Shown here in pieces: positions 35,831 through 46,332 of a stretch of 64,000 bases of DNA. The stretch spans positions 434,001-498,000 of the forward strand of contig NZ_JASSYX010000002.1 in assembly GCF_030244015.1 (NCBI RefSeq), given 5' to 3'. The notes under the pieces were generated by a model. It was not told the DNA's origin. It worked only from the letters and a program-made list of their open reading frames with translations, and searched no databases. The DNA is from Pedobacter ginsengisoli (GTDB lineage Bacteria; Bacteroidota; Bacteroidia; Sphingobacteriales; Sphingobacteriaceae). Position 1 is the first letter of the stretch, and every line of letters begins with the position of its first letter. A program made the position numbers and the translations under genes.

Positions 35831-38023
35831 ATGAACACACGATTTAAACCTAAAACAACCATTTTAACCCTGGCGTTCGCCTGTTTACCGGTTTTGTTTG
35901 CGCAGGCACAACAGCCAAACTATAGCGGTGAAGGAAATCTGAAATATGTTGATCCCCGGATCGGAAACGTAGGTGCAATTTTGGAACCTACAAGACCAAC
36001 CATCCAATTGCCCAACCAGGTGATCAGGATGACGCCTCAAAGGGCTGATTATATGGACGATCAGATCTCTAATTTTCCTCTAACGGTGGTCTCGCACCGG
36101 AACGGGCAGGTCTTTTCGGTTAAGCCCGCCCTAAGTGCGCAGGATACGAAGAGAATGACCTATGACCATGATCTGGAGATCAACCGTCCCTGGTATTATT
36201 CTACTTATCTGATTGACAGTGATATTAAGGTAGAATTTGCCCCTGGTAAAAAGACAGGCATTTTTAAGTTTGATTTTCCTCATAATAGTTCAAAAGCACT
36301 GATCTTTGATAAATATAACAGGGGTGAAGGTAATATTCAGCTGGCATCGGCCAGAGAGGTCAGGGGTATGGAGACCTGGGATGGTGTTAAGGTCTATATG
36401 TATGGCACGTTGAATGCCGATGCATCAGCAGAAAAGAATGGAAACAAATTGCTGCTTACCTTTGATAAAGGAGTAAAAACCATAGAGCTTAAGTATGCAC
36501 TATCGTTTATCAGTGCTGATCAGGCAAAAAAAAATTATAGCAACGAACTAAAGACTGCTACTTTTGATCAGCAGATTAAACTTGGTGAGGCGGCATGGTC
36601 TAAGGTGATTAACCAGATCAAGTCGACGGGTGGAACTGAAGCTCAGAAACGCAGCTTTTATACTGCGCTGTACCGCTGCTACGAGCGTATGGTAGATATT
36701 ACTGAAGACGGACAGTATTACAGCGGTTATGACAAACAGGTGCATAAGACCAACCGTCCTTTTTATGTAGATGACTGGGTTTGGGATACCTACCTTGCTC
36801 ATCATCCGCTAAGAACGATTCTCAACCCCGCTCAGGAAGGTGACATGCTGAATTCGTATGTGCTGATGTACCAGCAAAGCGGATGGGTTCCTACATTTCC
36901 GTTGCTGTACGGTGATAACCCTTGTATGAACGGATTTCATTCTACCATTACTTTTCTGGACGGTTACCGCAAAGGCATCAGGAACTATGATGTAGATGCA
37001 GCCTATGAAGGTATGCTTAAAAATGCCACACAGGCCACCATGCTGCCCTGGAAGAATGGACCTAAAACTGACCTGGAGGACTTCTATTATGAAAAAGGTT
37101 ATTTTCCTGCTTTGAAGATTGGTGAAGAGGAGACCAATAAAACCGTTCACGGTTTTGAAAAGCGCCAGGCAGTTGCCATTACTCTGGGCCACAGTTATGA
37201 CGACTGGGCGCTGGGCGAGTTTGCAAAGGAACTGAAAAAGGACCAGGATTATAAGAGATTTAACGCGAGAGGCAACAACTATAAAAACCTTTGGGACAAT
37301 AATTCCCAGATGTTTTTGCCAAAAGACAAGGATGGTAACTGGATTAAGATAGATCCTAAATTTGATGGCGGTATGGGTGGCAGGGACTATTATGATGAAA
37401 ACAATGGCTGGACTTATCTATGGCAGGTACAGCATGATGTAAAAGGCTTAATAGGTCTCTTTGGCGGGGTAAACAACTTTGAAAACAAGCTAGACCAGCT
37501 TTACCGTGAGCCTCTTGGCAGGAGCAAATATGAGCTCTGGGCCAAATTTCCCGACTTTACCGGCATTGTTGGTCAGTTTTCTATGGGCAATGAACCCAGT
37601 TTCCATATCCCTTATCTTTATAATTTCAGCAGTTCGCCCTGGAAAACGCAAAAACGAATCAGGTTCTTGCTGGATACCTGGTTTAAAGACAATGTGTTTG
37701 GTATTCCCGGTGATGAGGATGGGGGCGGAATGACTGCTTTTGTGGTCTTTTCATCAATGGGCTTCTATCCGGTCACGCCTGGTATACCTGCGTACACCAT
37801 TGGTAGTCCGGTGTTTGAAAATGTGACTATCGATCTTCCTAACGGAAAACAGTTCCAGATGATCGCCAATAAGTGCTCTGTGCAAAACAAATATATTCAG
37901 AGCGCCAAATTCAATGGAAAAGTGATTAATACACCATGGTTTAGTCATGAACAGCTCATGGCCGGTGGTAAACTGGAACTGGAAATGGGTCCGTTGCCGA
38001 ACAAAAAATGGGGAGTGAAATAA
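35831..38023 (+). CDS. GH92 family alpha-mannosidase
   Basis: This 730-aa secreted enzyme (signal peptide ending FAQAQQ) has the GH92 landmarks: YVDPRIGNVGAILEPTRPT at the N-terminal beta domain, then GNEPSFHIPYLYNF and FGIPGDEDGGGMTAFVVFSS in the (alpha/alpha)6 domain. GH92 enzymes are calcium-dependent exo-alpha-mannosidases that trim N-glycans or fungal mannan. It is second in an operon with the GH71/99-like gene and ends at a strong terminator. Confidence 0.95.
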   Translation: MNTRFKPKTTILTLAFACLPVLFAQAQQPNYSGEGNLKYVDPRIGNVGAILEPTRPTIQLPNQVIRMTPQRADYMDDQISNFPLTVVSHRNGQVFSVKPALSAQDTKRMTYDHDLEINRPWYYSTYLIDSDIKVEFAPGKKTGIFKFDFPHNSSKALIFDKYNRGEGNIQLASAREVRGMETWDGVKVYMYGTLNADASAEKNGNKLLLTFDKGVKTIELKYALSFISADQAKKNYSNELKTATFDQQIKLGEAAWSKVINQIKSTGGTEAQKRSFYTALYRCYERMVDITEDGQYYSGYDKQVHKTNRPFYVDDWVWDTYLAHHPLRTILNPAQEGDMLNSYVLMYQQSGWVPTFPLLYGDNPCMNGFHSTITFLDGYRKGIRNYDVDAAYEGMLKNATQATMLPWKNGPKTDLEDFYYEKGYFPALKIGEEETNKTVHGFEKRQAVAITLGHSYDDWALGEFAKELKKDQDYKRFNARGNNYKNLWDNNSQMFLPKDKDGNWIKIDPKFDGGMGGRDYYDENNGWTYLWQVQHDVKGLIGLFGGVNNFENKLDQLYREPLGRSKYELWAKFPDFTGIVGQFSMGNEPSFHIPYLYNFSSSPWKTQKRIRFLLDTWFKDNVFGIPGDEDGGGMTAFVVFSSMGFYPVTPGIPAYTIGSPVFENVTIDLPNGKQFQMIANKCSVQNKYIQSAKFNGKVINTPWFSHEQLMAGGKLELEMGPLPNKKWGVK

Positions 38024-38032
38024 ACTGTTATA

Positions 38033-38069
38033 ATGCCCGTTATCAAAAGAAGGATAACGGGCATTTTTT
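38033..38069 (+). terminator. Terminator after GH92
   Basis: ATGCCCGTTATC pairs with GATAACGGGCAT (12 bp, 8-nt loop), followed by six Ts. It divides the glycan cluster into two transcription units. Confidence 0.88.
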
Positions 38070-38181
38070 CAAAAATGTCACGTATTCTTGTAACTTATCA
38101 ATGAGATTAATCATTTTTTAAGGTTTTTTTAACTTTTCTGACTAATTTCACGTTTAATAATTTAAATCAATAACACACCTA

Positions 38182-38568
38182 ATGAAGAGGACCTTAATTA
38201 TTCCGGCAATTGTATTTGCCGTTGTTTCTGTATGTGCATCACAGGGAGTTGCACAAACTAAAAAGCCGGCGGCTGCCGCAAAAAAAACTACAGGGGCTGC
38301 ACCTTCAGCGGATGCTGCTGCGGGTAAAGCACTTATTGCCAAGTCAGACTGTATGGCCTGTCACAAACTGGATGTCAAATTGGTAGGGCCGGGTTTCAAG
38401 CAGATTGCAAAAAAGTACCCTGCCAATGAAGAAAACAAAAACGCACTGGCCAAAAAAGTGGTTGAAGGCGGATCAGGAGTTTGGGGTGCTATACCAATGT
38501 CGCCGCACCCGGCGCTGTCAGTTGATGACGCAAAGAAAATAGTGACGTACATATTGTCAGTTAAATAA
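38182..38568 (+). CDS. Class I cytochrome c
   Basis: The 128-aa secreted protein has a signal peptide (VFAVVSVCASQGVAQ), an Ala/Lys-rich linker, and one heme site Cys57-x-x-Cys60-His61 (SDCMACHKLD). The sixth ligand is probably the methionine in AIPMSPHPAL near residue 107. It is a small periplasmic electron carrier. It opens the operon that contains the propeller dehydrogenase with its own cytochrome domain, so it is a likely electron acceptor for that enzyme. Confidence 0.94.
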   Translation: MKRTLIIPAIVFAVVSVCASQGVAQTKKPAAAAKKTTGAAPSADAAAGKALIAKSDCMACHKLDVKLVGPGFKQIAKKYPANEENKNALAKKVVEGGSGVWGAIPMSPHPALSVDDAKKIVTYILSVK

Positions 38569-38659
38569 TTAGCCAGATGAAACCATCATGATCTTTCAAA
38601 TCATAAATGAAATGATTAAGATCATGATAGCTTCATCACCGAAACAAAATATTAACCAG

Positions 38660-39391
38660 ATGAAAAAACACTTAGCCTTATTCCTCCTGATGGGAGGAAT
38701 ATTGCTGGGCTCTTCGGCCTACGCAAAGAACAAAAAAATCCTGATCTTCTGTAAAACTGCAGGTTTCCATCACGATGCCATCAAAGAAGGTATTGCAGCC
38801 ATTCAGAAGCTTGGAGCTGAAAACAAATTTGATGTCGACAGTACGGTCAATTCGGCTAAGTTTACGGATGCCAATTTGAAGCAATATAATGCAGTAGTCT
38901 TTTTGAGCACGACCGGAGACGTATTGAATGATAATCAACAGGCTGTTTTTGAAAGATACATCAAAAATGGTGGTGGCTTCATAGGAGTACATGCGGCAAG
39001 CGATACAGAATACGACTGGAAATGGTACGGTAACCTGGTGGGTGCATATTTTGCCTCGCATCCTGCCCAGCAGATGGCTACCATAAAGGTAACCAACCGT
39101 GATCATATCTCTACCAAACACCTGCCTGCTGAGTGGAAAAGGAAAGACGAATGGTACAATTTTAAATGGATGGCAGAAGGGCTTAATGTGCTGATGTCTA
39201 TCGATGAAACAACCTACGACGCGGGCAACGGGAAAATGGGTGATAAGCATCCTATGGCATGGTACCATGAGTATGATGGCGGAAGAGCTTTTTACACGGA
39301 GCTAGGGCATACTGCTGAATCTTACCAGGAGCCATTGTACCTCCAGCATCTTTTGGGCGGTATCAAATACGCGCTCGGTCTAAAGAAATAG
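38660..39391 (+). CDS. ThuA domain protein, secreted
   Basis: The 243-aa protein has a signal peptide (LFLLMGGILLGSSAYA) and a ThuA/class-I-glutaminase-like fold: ILIFCKTAGFHHDAIKEGI, GGGFIGVHAASDTEYDW, and HPMAWYHEYDGGRAFYTELG. ThuA was named from trehalose utilisation, and its relatives occur in sugar-oxidation clusters, but its reaction is not established. The start at 38660 (MKKHLAL) begins the signal peptide. It lies between cytochrome c and the propeller dehydrogenase, as often seen. Confidence 0.92.
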   Translation: MKKHLALFLLMGGILLGSSAYAKNKKILIFCKTAGFHHDAIKEGIAAIQKLGAENKFDVDSTVNSAKFTDANLKQYNAVVFLSTTGDVLNDNQQAVFERYIKNGGGFIGVHAASDTEYDWKWYGNLVGAYFASHPAQQMATIKVTNRDHISTKHLPAEWKRKDEWYNFKWMAEGLNVLMSIDETTYDAGNGKMGDKHPMAWYHEYDGGRAFYTELGHTAESYQEPLYLQHLLGGIKYALGLKK

Positions 39392-39434
39392 ACCAGCCCC
39401 CTCAAAGCCAGCATACAAACAAACCAAATATAAA

Positions 39435-41654
39435 ATGAAACGAACCAAACAATGGGTATTGGGTATACTCGGGCTGTTTACGTTCATCTATGCCTGCAAG
39501 GTAACCCAGAGCTCGCTGAAGCGCGATGCCGAAGGGAAGATCATCGTAAATACCAGTCCCTCATCTCAATACCTTTCTCCGCAGGAAAGTCTTAAAGCCA
39601 TTCACCTTCAAAAAGGGTATCATCTGGAACTGGTGGCCAGCGAACCTATGATCCATGAACCTGTTGCCATTGCATGGGACGGAAACGGCAGAATGTTTGT
39701 TGCCGAAATGAATACCTATATGCAGGATGCTGATGGCTCTGATGAGATGAAGCCGGTTTGTAAGGTCAAAAGGCTCGAGGATACCAATGGTGACGGCAAA
39801 ATGGATAAATCGGTCGTTTTCATTGATAATTTGCTTTTACCACGACTGATACTGACGCTGGATGACCGCCTTTTGGTCAGTGAAACCAATTCCAATCACA
39901 TTTACAGTTACCGGGATACCAATGGTGACGGCGTAGCTGATGAAAAGAAAATGGTGTACCGTAATGATGAGGTCAGCACCAATAACCTGGAGCACCAGAA
40001 AAGCGGGCTGATCTGGAACCTGGACAATAAAATCTATGTGACTTATCAGGATGTGCGTTATAAATACGATAATGGCATGCTGAAAACTGAAAAACTGATC
40101 AATGGCTCCGGCGGGCAATGGGGCCTGGCCAATGACAACCATGGCCGGCTGTTTTACTCGGCAGCCGGTGGCGAGACTCCGGCACTTGATTTTCAGCAAA
40201 ATCCTTATTTCGGAAGGCTGGATGTGGGTGGTCAGCTGGATAAAGACTTTCAGTCTGTATGGCCGGTCATCTCCACACCTGATGTTCAGGGAGGTCTCGG
40301 ACGTCTTAGGGCAGACAGTACGCTCAATCATTTTACAGCCTGTGCGGGGCAGTCTGTTTTCAGGGGTACCGCATTGCCGGCTGATGCGGTAGGAGATCTG
40401 TTTATACCTGAGCCCGTAGGCAGACTCATCAGAAGGGCAAAACTAAGTAACACAAATGCCAAGATTACTTTGACTAATGCGTATCCGGGTGAAGAGTTCA
40501 TTGCTTCCACGGACATGAACTTCAGACCGGTCAACAGTGCCACCGGACCCGACGGCTGTCTTTATATTGTAGATATGCACCGTGGCATTATTCAGGAAGG
40601 AAACTGGACCAGGAAAGGGACTTATCTGCGCAATCAGATCGATCAGAAGAAACTAGACAAAAACATAGGCAGGGGTCGCATTTACAGGTTGGTTTATGAC
40701 GGCATCAAGCCAGATAAAACCGTTCCAAGGATGCTGAGCCTGCCAAATGCCCAGCTGGTTCAATACCTGAGCCATCCAAATGGCTGGTGGCGTGACAATG
40801 CACAAAAGTTACTGGTAGTACGGGGAGATAAAAGTGTGGTTCCGGCTTTGGAAGCACTCGCTCTTAAATCTACTGTTCAGCTGGCCAGGATCCATGCTTT
40901 ATGGACATTGAACGGATTGAATGCACTTGAACGTCCGGTATTGCTCGCCGCGTTTAAGGATCAGGATGCTGAGGTGAGGAAAACCTCGCTTTGGATCGCT
41001 GAAGAGGCATTAACAAATGGTGATCAGGATCTGTTGGCTTCGGTAGAGGCACTAAAAAATGATCCGAGTGCCGATGTACGCTTGCAGCTTGCCCTTTCTT
41101 TGAGGTTTAATAAATCTGAAAAGGCAGAGCAAATCATCACAGGTCTGCTGAAGAGCTATCCTGATGATAAGCTGCTTGCTGAATCGCAGAACAGGTATCA
41201 GGGTAAGCTCAGGGAAAGCGCTGAATCGGAGCAGAAAGCCAAACTCATGGCTGCCGCTGATCAGAAATTAATAAAGGACGGGGCGGTGATCTTCAAACAG
41301 CTCTGTGCGACTTGTCATGGAGCAGATGGAAAAGGAATAAACAATGGCGGTAAGGATATGCCTGCACCGGCACTGGCGGGTGCCAGAGATGTCAATGCCG
41401 ATCCGGAAAAATTGATCAAGATCTTACTGCATGGACTATCCGGCCCCATTGAGGGTAAAACTTATCCGGATATGATGCCGGCACTGGGCGCAAACAGTGA
41501 TGAATATATCGCCTCGGTGCTGAGTTACATCAGAAATGACCTTGGCAATAAATCTTCCGTAGTGAAGCCTTCGCAGGTGAAAAAGGTAAGGGCTGAAAAC
41601 GCAAACCGGTCAAACCCCTGGACCATTAAAGAACTTGAGACTGCACAAAAATAA
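39435..41654 (+). CDS. Membrane-bound dehydrogenase-type propeller with HEAT repeats and cytochrome c domain
   Basis: This 739-aa protein appears to be a lipoprotein (FTFIYACKV). An N-terminal beta-propeller of the PQQ-dependent sugar dehydrogenase/PVC type ([37 protein letters not shown]) is followed by HEAT-like helical repeats and a C-terminal cytochrome c domain ([11 protein letters not shown] near residue 623). This architecture suits an extracytoplasmic sugar or alcohol oxidase passing electrons to its own heme and then to the nearby cytochrome c. The substrate is unknown. Confidence 0.88.
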   Translation: MKRTKQWVLGILGLFTFIYACKVTQSSLKRDAEGKIIVNTSPSSQYLSPQESLKAIHLQKGYHLELVASEPMIHEPVAIAWDGNGRMFVAEMNTYMQDADGSDEMKPVCKVKRLEDTNGDGKMDKSVVFIDNLLLPRLILTLDDRLLVSETNSNHIYSYRDTNGDGVADEKKMVYRNDEVSTNNLEHQKSGLIWNLDNKIYVTYQDVRYKYDNGMLKTEKLINGSGGQWGLANDNHGRLFYSAAGGETPALDFQQNPYFGRLDVGGQLDKDFQSVWPVISTPDVQGGLGRLRADSTLNHFTACAGQSVFRGTALPADAVGDLFIPEPVGRLIRRAKLSNTNAKITLTNAYPGEEFIASTDMNFRPVNSATGPDGCLYIVDMHRGIIQEGNWTRKGTYLRNQIDQKKLDKNIGRGRIYRLVYDGIKPDKTVPRMLSLPNAQLVQYLSHPNGWWRDNAQKLLVVRGDKSVVPALEALALKSTVQLARIHALWTLNGLNALERPVLLAAFKDQDAEVRKTSLWIAEEALTNGDQDLLASVEALKNDPSADVRLQLALSLRFNKSEKAEQIITGLLKSYPDDKLLAESQNRYQGKLRESAESEQKAKLMAAADQKLIKDGAVIFKQLCATCHGADGKGINNGGKDMPAPALAGARDVNADPEKLIKILLHGLSGPIEGKTYPDMMPALGANSDEYIASVLSYIRNDLGNKSSVVKPSQVKKVRAENANRSNPWTIKELETAQK

Positions 41655-41667
41655 CCAAACCTATCCT

Positions 41668-44160
41668 ATGTTTAATAGTCAAACCAACAAACCGAAATAT
41701 CAGGTATTTATCAAAACGGCCTTGACAAGTGTGGTACTGCTTATCTGCGCTGCGGTAGCAAATGCCCAGCATGCCAATATGAAATTGTGGTATGACAAGC
41801 CTGCAGATAAGGTTTGGGAAGCTGCAATGCCTGTAGGGAACGGCCGTCTGGCCGCCATGGTGTATGGCAATCCACAGGAGGAGCTGATCAAATTGAATGA
41901 AGCGACCATTTGGTCAGGAGGGCCAAACCGCAATGACAATCCAAAAGCTTTAGCGGCCCTGCCTGAGATCAGAAAATTGATCTTTGAAGGCAAATATGAT
42001 GAGGCCAGCAAGGTTGCAGCGGCCAATGTAGAATCAAGGATCAACGGTATGAATTACCAGTTGCTCGGTAACCTGAAACTGACCTTTCCGGGTCATGAAA
42101 CATTTTCAGATTATTACAGGGAACTGGATCTAGATAAAGCCATAACCAAAACAAGCTATGTGGTCAATGGTGTGAACTATACAAGAGAGATCTTTGCTTC
42201 TTTTACTGATCAGGTTATCGTTGTAAGACTCAGTACAAACAAACCTGGGATGCTGAGTTTTTCAGCAGGAATGGAAAGTAGCCAAAAATCACAGGTTGCT
42301 GTTAAAAACGGTAGTGAGCTGGTTTTAAGTGGTATCTCCGGTGATAAGGACGGGGTGAAAGGAGCTGTAAAATTCATTTCTATTGTCAGGGTTAAAGCCG
42401 AAGGGGGAAAGATTGCATCGACTGAAAACGTCATCAATGTAAACAATGCTAATTCGGTAACCCTTTTGATCTCTATCGCTACCAACTTCAACAGTTATAA
42501 AGATCTGAGTGGAGATGAAAGCAAAAGGGCTGCAGACTATTTAAGCAAAGCCGGTTCAAAGGCCTACACAGCGATGGTGAAAAACCATGTCTCTGCGTAT
42601 CAAAAATACTTTAAACGCGTTAAACTGGATCTTGGTCATACAGATGCCATCAAAGATCCTACAGATATTCGTCTGGCGAACTTTGCCAAAGGCAATGATC
42701 CTCAGCTTGCTGCGTTGTACTTCCAGTTTGGCAGGTATCTGCTGATTTCCTCTTCGCAGCCTGGTGGGCAGCCGGCGAATCTTCAGGGCATCTGGAATGA
42801 TAAGATGAACCCGCCGTGGGGTAGTAAGTATACCATCAACATCAATACAGAGATGAATTACTGGCCGGCCGAATCTACCAACCTGACTGAAATGCATGAG
42901 CCATTGATCAAAATGGTAAAGGAACTGTCCCAAACCGGACAAGAAACTGCAAAAGTAATGTATGGAGCTAATGGCTGGGTTACACACCACAATACCGATC
43001 TTTGGCGCATTACCGGCCATGTCGACGGTGTGTACTCGGGTATGTGGCCAATGGGCGGTGCATGGTTGAGCCGTCATCTTTGGGATAAGTATCTGTACAG
43101 CGGTGACAAGAAATATCTGGAATCCGTGTACGATGCCATCAAAGGCTCCGCTCAGTTCTACAGCGATTTTCTTGTTGAAGAACCAACGCATAAATGGCTG
43201 GTCGTAGCACCTTCAAATTCACCTGAAAATGCACCTGCTGTTGCTAAAGGTAAATCTATACAGGCTGGAACCACGATGGACAACCAGATCTTATTCGAAC
43301 TCTTTTCCAACGTGATCCGTGCATCGGAAATATTGGGCAAAGACAAGGATTTTGCGGAACGGCTCCAAACACTGAGAAGCCGTCTGGCGCCTATGCAGGT
43401 AGGACAACACAGCCAGTTGCAGGAGTGGCTGCAGGATCTGGACAATCCAAAAGACAAACACAGACATGTATCCCATCTGTTCGGCGTATTCCCGGCAGGG
43501 GAGATTTCACCATACCGTACACCAGAACTCTTCGATGCCGCACGCACTTCTCTGATTTACCGCGGGGATGTTTCTACTGGCTGGTCTATGGGCTGGAAGG
43601 TCAACCTGTGGGCAAGGTTCCTGGACGGTAACCATGCCTACAAACTATTAACTGACCAGCTAAGTCCGGCAAGTAACCGTTCGGAATCCGGAGGTACTTA
43701 TCCTAACTTATTTGACGCGCATCCGCCGTTCCAGATTGATGGTAACTTTGGCTGTACCGCAGGCATCGCTGAAATGCTGATGCAAAGTTACGACGGTAAC
43801 ATTCATTTATTGCCGGCATTGCCAGATGTTTGGGCAAACGGAAGCGTTGGCGGATTACGTGCCAGGGGAGGTTTTGAAATTGTGAGCCTGAAATGGGAGG
43901 ATGGAAAAGTAAAACAGCTGGTGATCAGATCAAACAATGGCGGAAACTGCCGGATCCGTACACCAAATGCATTGAAAGGAAGTATTGCACTTAAAGCAGC
44001 AAAGGGTGAAAACACAAATCCCTTTTACGCCGTGAACGTGACGCCAAAGCCAATTATTTCTGAAAAAGCCAAATTGAATACAGTTTCACTTAAGGAAACC
44101 ATTCTTTACGACTTCGCTACAAAAGCAGGTCAGACCTACACATTGAACAGCACCAACTAA
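41668..44160 (+). CDS. GH95 family alpha-L-fucosidase (or related galactosidase)
   Basis: The 830-aa secreted protein (signal [15 protein letters not shown]) shows GH95 landmarks: [52 protein letters not shown] and [22 protein letters not shown]95 enzymes are inverting alpha-1,2-fucosidases, and some act on L-galactose. The start MFNSQTN at 41668 is chosen because an earlier ATG overlaps the previous gene. With GH92 nearby it suggests breakdown of fucose- and mannose-bearing glycans. Confidence 0.94.
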   Translation: MFNSQTNKPKYQVFIKTALTSVVLLICAAVANAQHANMKLWYDKPADKVWEAAMPVGNGRLAAMVYGNPQEELIKLNEATIWSGGPNRNDNPKALAALPEIRKLIFEGKYDEASKVAAANVESRINGMNYQLLGNLKLTFPGHETFSDYYRELDLDKAITKTSYVVNGVNYTREIFASFTDQVIVVRLSTNKPGMLSFSAGMESSQKSQVAVKNGSELVLSGISGDKDGVKGAVKFISIVRVKAEGGKIASTENVINVNNANSVTLLISIATNFNSYKDLSGDESKRAADYLSKAGSKAYTAMVKNHVSAYQKYFKRVKLDLGHTDAIKDPTDIRLANFAKGNDPQLAALYFQFGRYLLISSSQPGGQPANLQGIWNDKMNPPWGSKYTININTEMNYWPAESTNLTEMHEPLIKMVKELSQTGQETAKVMYGANGWVTHHNTDLWRITGHVDGVYSGMWPMGGAWLSRHLWDKYLYSGDKKYLESVYDAIKGSAQFYSDFLVEEPTHKWLVVAPSNSPENAPAVAKGKSIQAGTTMDNQILFELFSNVIRASEILGKDKDFAERLQTLRSRLAPMQVGQHSQLQEWLQDLDNPKDKHRHVSHLFGVFPAGEISPYRTPELFDAARTSLIYRGDVSTGWSMGWKVNLWARFLDGNHAYKLLTDQLSPASNRSESGGTYPNLFDAHPPFQIDGNFGCTAGIAEMLMQSYDGNIHLLPALPDVWANGSVGGLRARGGFEIVSLKWEDGKVKQLVIRSNNGGNCRIRTPNALKGSIALKAAKGENTNPFYAVNVTPKPIISEKAKLNTVSLKETILYDFATKAGQTYTLNSTN

Positions 44161-44174
44161 GCCATATAAAACTT

Positions 44175-44870
44175 ATGAAAACCACACTCAAACTTACTGC
44201 AATTGCCGCCATGCTTTTTTCTTCATTGTTTTCACAGGCTCAGGACTGGCCAAATCTCAAGCGTTATCAGGAGGAAAATGCTAAATTGAGTGCTCCAGCA
44301 GCGGGCGAAACCAGGGTCGTTTTTATGGGCAATTCCATTACGGAGGGCTGGAAGAATTCTTCTCCTGAGTTTTTCTCTTCCAATCCTTATATCTGCCGGG
44401 GGATCAGCGGCCAGACTACACCTCAAATGCTCATCCGCTTTCACCAGGATGTGGTGGCTCTAAAACCAAAGGTTGTGGTACTGCTTTGCGGCATCAATGA
44501 TATCGCCGGAAATACCGGGCCTTCAACCCTTGAGATGATTCAAGACAACATTGCTGCGATGGCAGAAATTGCAAAGGCCAATAAGATCAGGGTGGTTTTA
44601 TCTTCTGTACTGCCGGCTTTCGCATTCCCATGGAAGCCAGGAATAGAGCCCGCTGACAAAGTGATTGCCCTGAACAAATGGATCAAAAGCTACGCAGACG
44701 AAAATAAATACACTTATGTGGATTATTTCAACGCGATGAAAGACGAACGCAATGGTTTGTCAAAGAATTTAGCTGAGGACGGCATTCACCCCACTAAAGC
44801 CGGTTATGCAATCATGGAGCCTCTGGTGCAGGCTGCAATTGCGAAAGCTTTAAAGCAGAAAATCAAATAG
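44175..44870 (+). CDS. SGNH/GDSL hydrolase, secreted
   Basis: This 231-aa protein has a signal peptide (AAMLFSSLFSQAQ) and the SGNH blocks: block I FMGNSITEGW with the nucleophile serine, block II GISGQTTPQM, block III LCGINDIAGN, and block V EDGIHPTKAG with the Asp-His pair. It is probably a carbohydrate esterase removing acetyl groups from glycans, which would let the upstream GH95 act. It is the last gene of the operon, 14 bp after GH95. Confidence 0.93.
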   Translation: MKTTLKLTAIAAMLFSSLFSQAQDWPNLKRYQEENAKLSAPAAGETRVVFMGNSITEGWKNSSPEFFSSNPYICRGISGQTTPQMLIRFHQDVVALKPKVVVLLCGINDIAGNTGPSTLEMIQDNIAAMAEIAKANKIRVVLSSVLPAFAFPWKPGIEPADKVIALNKWIKSYADENKYTYVDYFNAMKDERNGLSKNLAEDGIHPTKAGYAIMEPLVQAAIAKALKQKIK

Positions 44871-44916
44871 TCTTGCTTTAAAAAAGCAGCTTTACAACAT
44901 CGCTATATGCATCCAG

Positions 44917-45009
44917 GAAATTCAATGTCTGGGAGAGGGCATCAGCGCTCTTTGCGCTCCCTTCAGAGCGCCTAAGAGATGCCAGCCCGAAAACAGAGCA
45001 TTGAATTTC
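44917..45009. repeat. Nested inverted-repeat element between convergent genes
   Basis: Three concentric arms are present: GAAATTCAATG (44917-44927) with CATTGAATTTC (44999-45009), GGCATC (44938-44943) with GATGCC (44978-44983), and GCGCTCT (44945-44951) with AGAGCGC (44965-44971). The middle is GC-rich, unlike its surroundings. It would fold as one long interrupted stem as DNA or RNA. No T-run follows, so it is not a standard terminator. Confidence 0.65.
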
Positions 45010-45015
45010 TTTAAT

Positions 45016-45072
45016 AAGAAAACCCTGCCATTTCCCAACAAGAAATCCTGCAATTCTCTAAAAAGAAAACCT
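45016..45072. repeat. Three imperfect 23-24 bp repeats at the purM 3' end
   Basis: Units beginning AAGAAAACC, AAGAAATCC and AAGAAAACC start at 45016, 45040 and 45063. The first two continue with similar CTGC-ATT segments. The last unit reaches the purM stop codon. Confidence 0.45.
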
Positions 45073-46252
45073 AGTTGTAAACAAACTCTCCAAACTCAGA
45101 AACAACCGTTACCTGTTTCTTATCCAGAGATTCAACCCGCCCAATAACCTGTGCATCAATACCAAAACTTTCTGAGATCTCAATAATAGAAGCTGCTATA
45201 GATGCTGGAACATACAGCTCCATACGGTGCCCCATATTAAACACTTTATACATTTCTTTCCATTCCGTGCCCGACTGCTCCTGTATCAGCTTAAACAGCG
45301 GTGGAACGGGAAACAGATTATCCTTGATCACATGTACATCATCATTTACAAAGTGCAGCACCTTAGTCTGTGCGCCACCACTGCAATGCACAATCCCGTC
45401 AATCTGGTCGCGAAACGCTTCGAGTATCCTCTTAATCACCGGTGCATAAGTGCGCGTAGGAGATAAGACGAGTTTTCCCGCAGTAACTGCAGCACCATTT
45501 CCGACCTCAACCAGATCCGTCAGTTTTTTGCCACCGGAAAAAACCAGGTCATAAGGAACAGCGGGGTCAAAACTCTCCGGATATCCTGAAGCTACCGACT
45601 TATCAAACACATCATGACGGGCAGAAGTAAGCCCGTTAGAACCCATACCCCCGTTGTACTCGCTTTCATAAGTCGCCTGGCCATAAGAAGACAAACCAAC
45701 AATCACATTGCCTGGTTGTATTTTATGGTTGCTGATGACCTTGGAACGCTCCATACGACATGTTACAGTCGAATCCACAATGATTGTTCTTACCAGATCA
45801 CCCACATCAGCAGTTTCACCACCAGTAGAATAAATAGAAATACCCTGCTCACGAAGATCCGCAAGTATCTCTTCCGTGCCATTGATGATCGCAGCGATCA
45901 CCTCACCCGGTATCAGGTTCTTATTGCGTCCAATGGTCGAAGACAATAAAATATTGTCCGTGGCACCCACACAGATCAGGTCATCAATATTCATGATAAT
46001 GGCATCCTGGGCAATACCTTTCCAAACAGAAATATCACCCGTTTCCTTCCAGTAGACATAAGCCAAAGAAGATTTTGTACCCGCACCATCCGCATGCATG
46101 ATGTTGCAAAAAGCATCGTCACCGCCCAGTATATCTGGAATGATCTTACAGAAAGCCTGAGGGAAAATACCTTTATCTATATTCTTGATGGCCTGGTGCA
46201 CATCTTCTTTGGAGGCAGAAACGCCGCGCTGGTTGTACCTGTTATCACTCAT
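45071..46252 (-). CDS. purM: Phosphoribosylformylglycinamidine cyclo-ligase (AIR synthetase)
   Basis: PurM closes the imidazole ring in purine synthesis. The protein (393 aa) has the PurM-type ATP-binding core: MHADGAGTKSSLAYVYW, VGATDNILLSSTIGRN, ISIYSTGGETADVGDL and HCSGGAQTKVLHF. It belongs to the longer Bacteroidota form. The start MSDNRYNQRGVS (46252) is preferred over one three codons earlier, because the earlier codons overlap the -7 promoter box at 46259. It is a single-gene unit. Confidence 0.93.
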   Translation of the reverse strand: MSDNRYNQRGVSASKEDVHQAIKNIDKGIFPQAFCKIIPDILGGDDAFCNIMHADGAGTKSSLAYVYWKETGDISVWKGIAQDAIIMNIDDLICVGATDNILLSSTIGRNKNLIPGEVIAAIINGTEEILADLREQGISIYSTGGETADVGDLVRTIIVDSTVTCRMERSKVISNHKIQPGNVIVGLSSYGQATYESEYNGGMGSNGLTSARHDVFDKSVASGYPESFDPAVPYDLVFSGGKKLTDLVEVGNGAAVTAGKLVLSPTRTYAPVIKRILEAFRDQIDGIVHCSGGAQTKVLHFVNDDVHVIKDNLFPVPPLFKLIQEQSGTEWKEMYKVFNMGHRMELYVPASIAASIIEISESFGIDAQVIGRVESLDKKQVTVVSEFGEFVYN

Positions 46253-46258
46253 GTACCG

Positions 46259-46266
46259 CAAAGATA
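46259..46266 (-). promoter_or_regulatory. Putative purM -7 promoter element
   Basis: CAAAGATA on the plus strand reads TATCTTTG on the minus strand, ending 6 nt before the purM ATG. Transcription should begin at or just before the start codon, so the mRNA would be leaderless or nearly so. Confidence 0.6.
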
Positions 46267-46303
46267 AAAAAATAACCCCTACTAATTAAAGCAGGGGCTA
46301 CAA
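46266..46303 (-). terminator. glnN terminator abutting the purM promoter
   Basis: On the minus strand AGCCCCTGCT and AGTAGGGGTT pair around a short loop, followed by TATTTTTTT. The T-run continues directly into the purM -7 box, so terminator and promoter share bases. Confidence 0.75.
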
Positions 46304-46332
46304 AACTAAAAATTTGGTTATTAAAGGTTGAA

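Noticed and set aside
44917..45009. Simple rho-independent terminator
   Set aside because: The arms are interrupted and no T-run follows on either strand.
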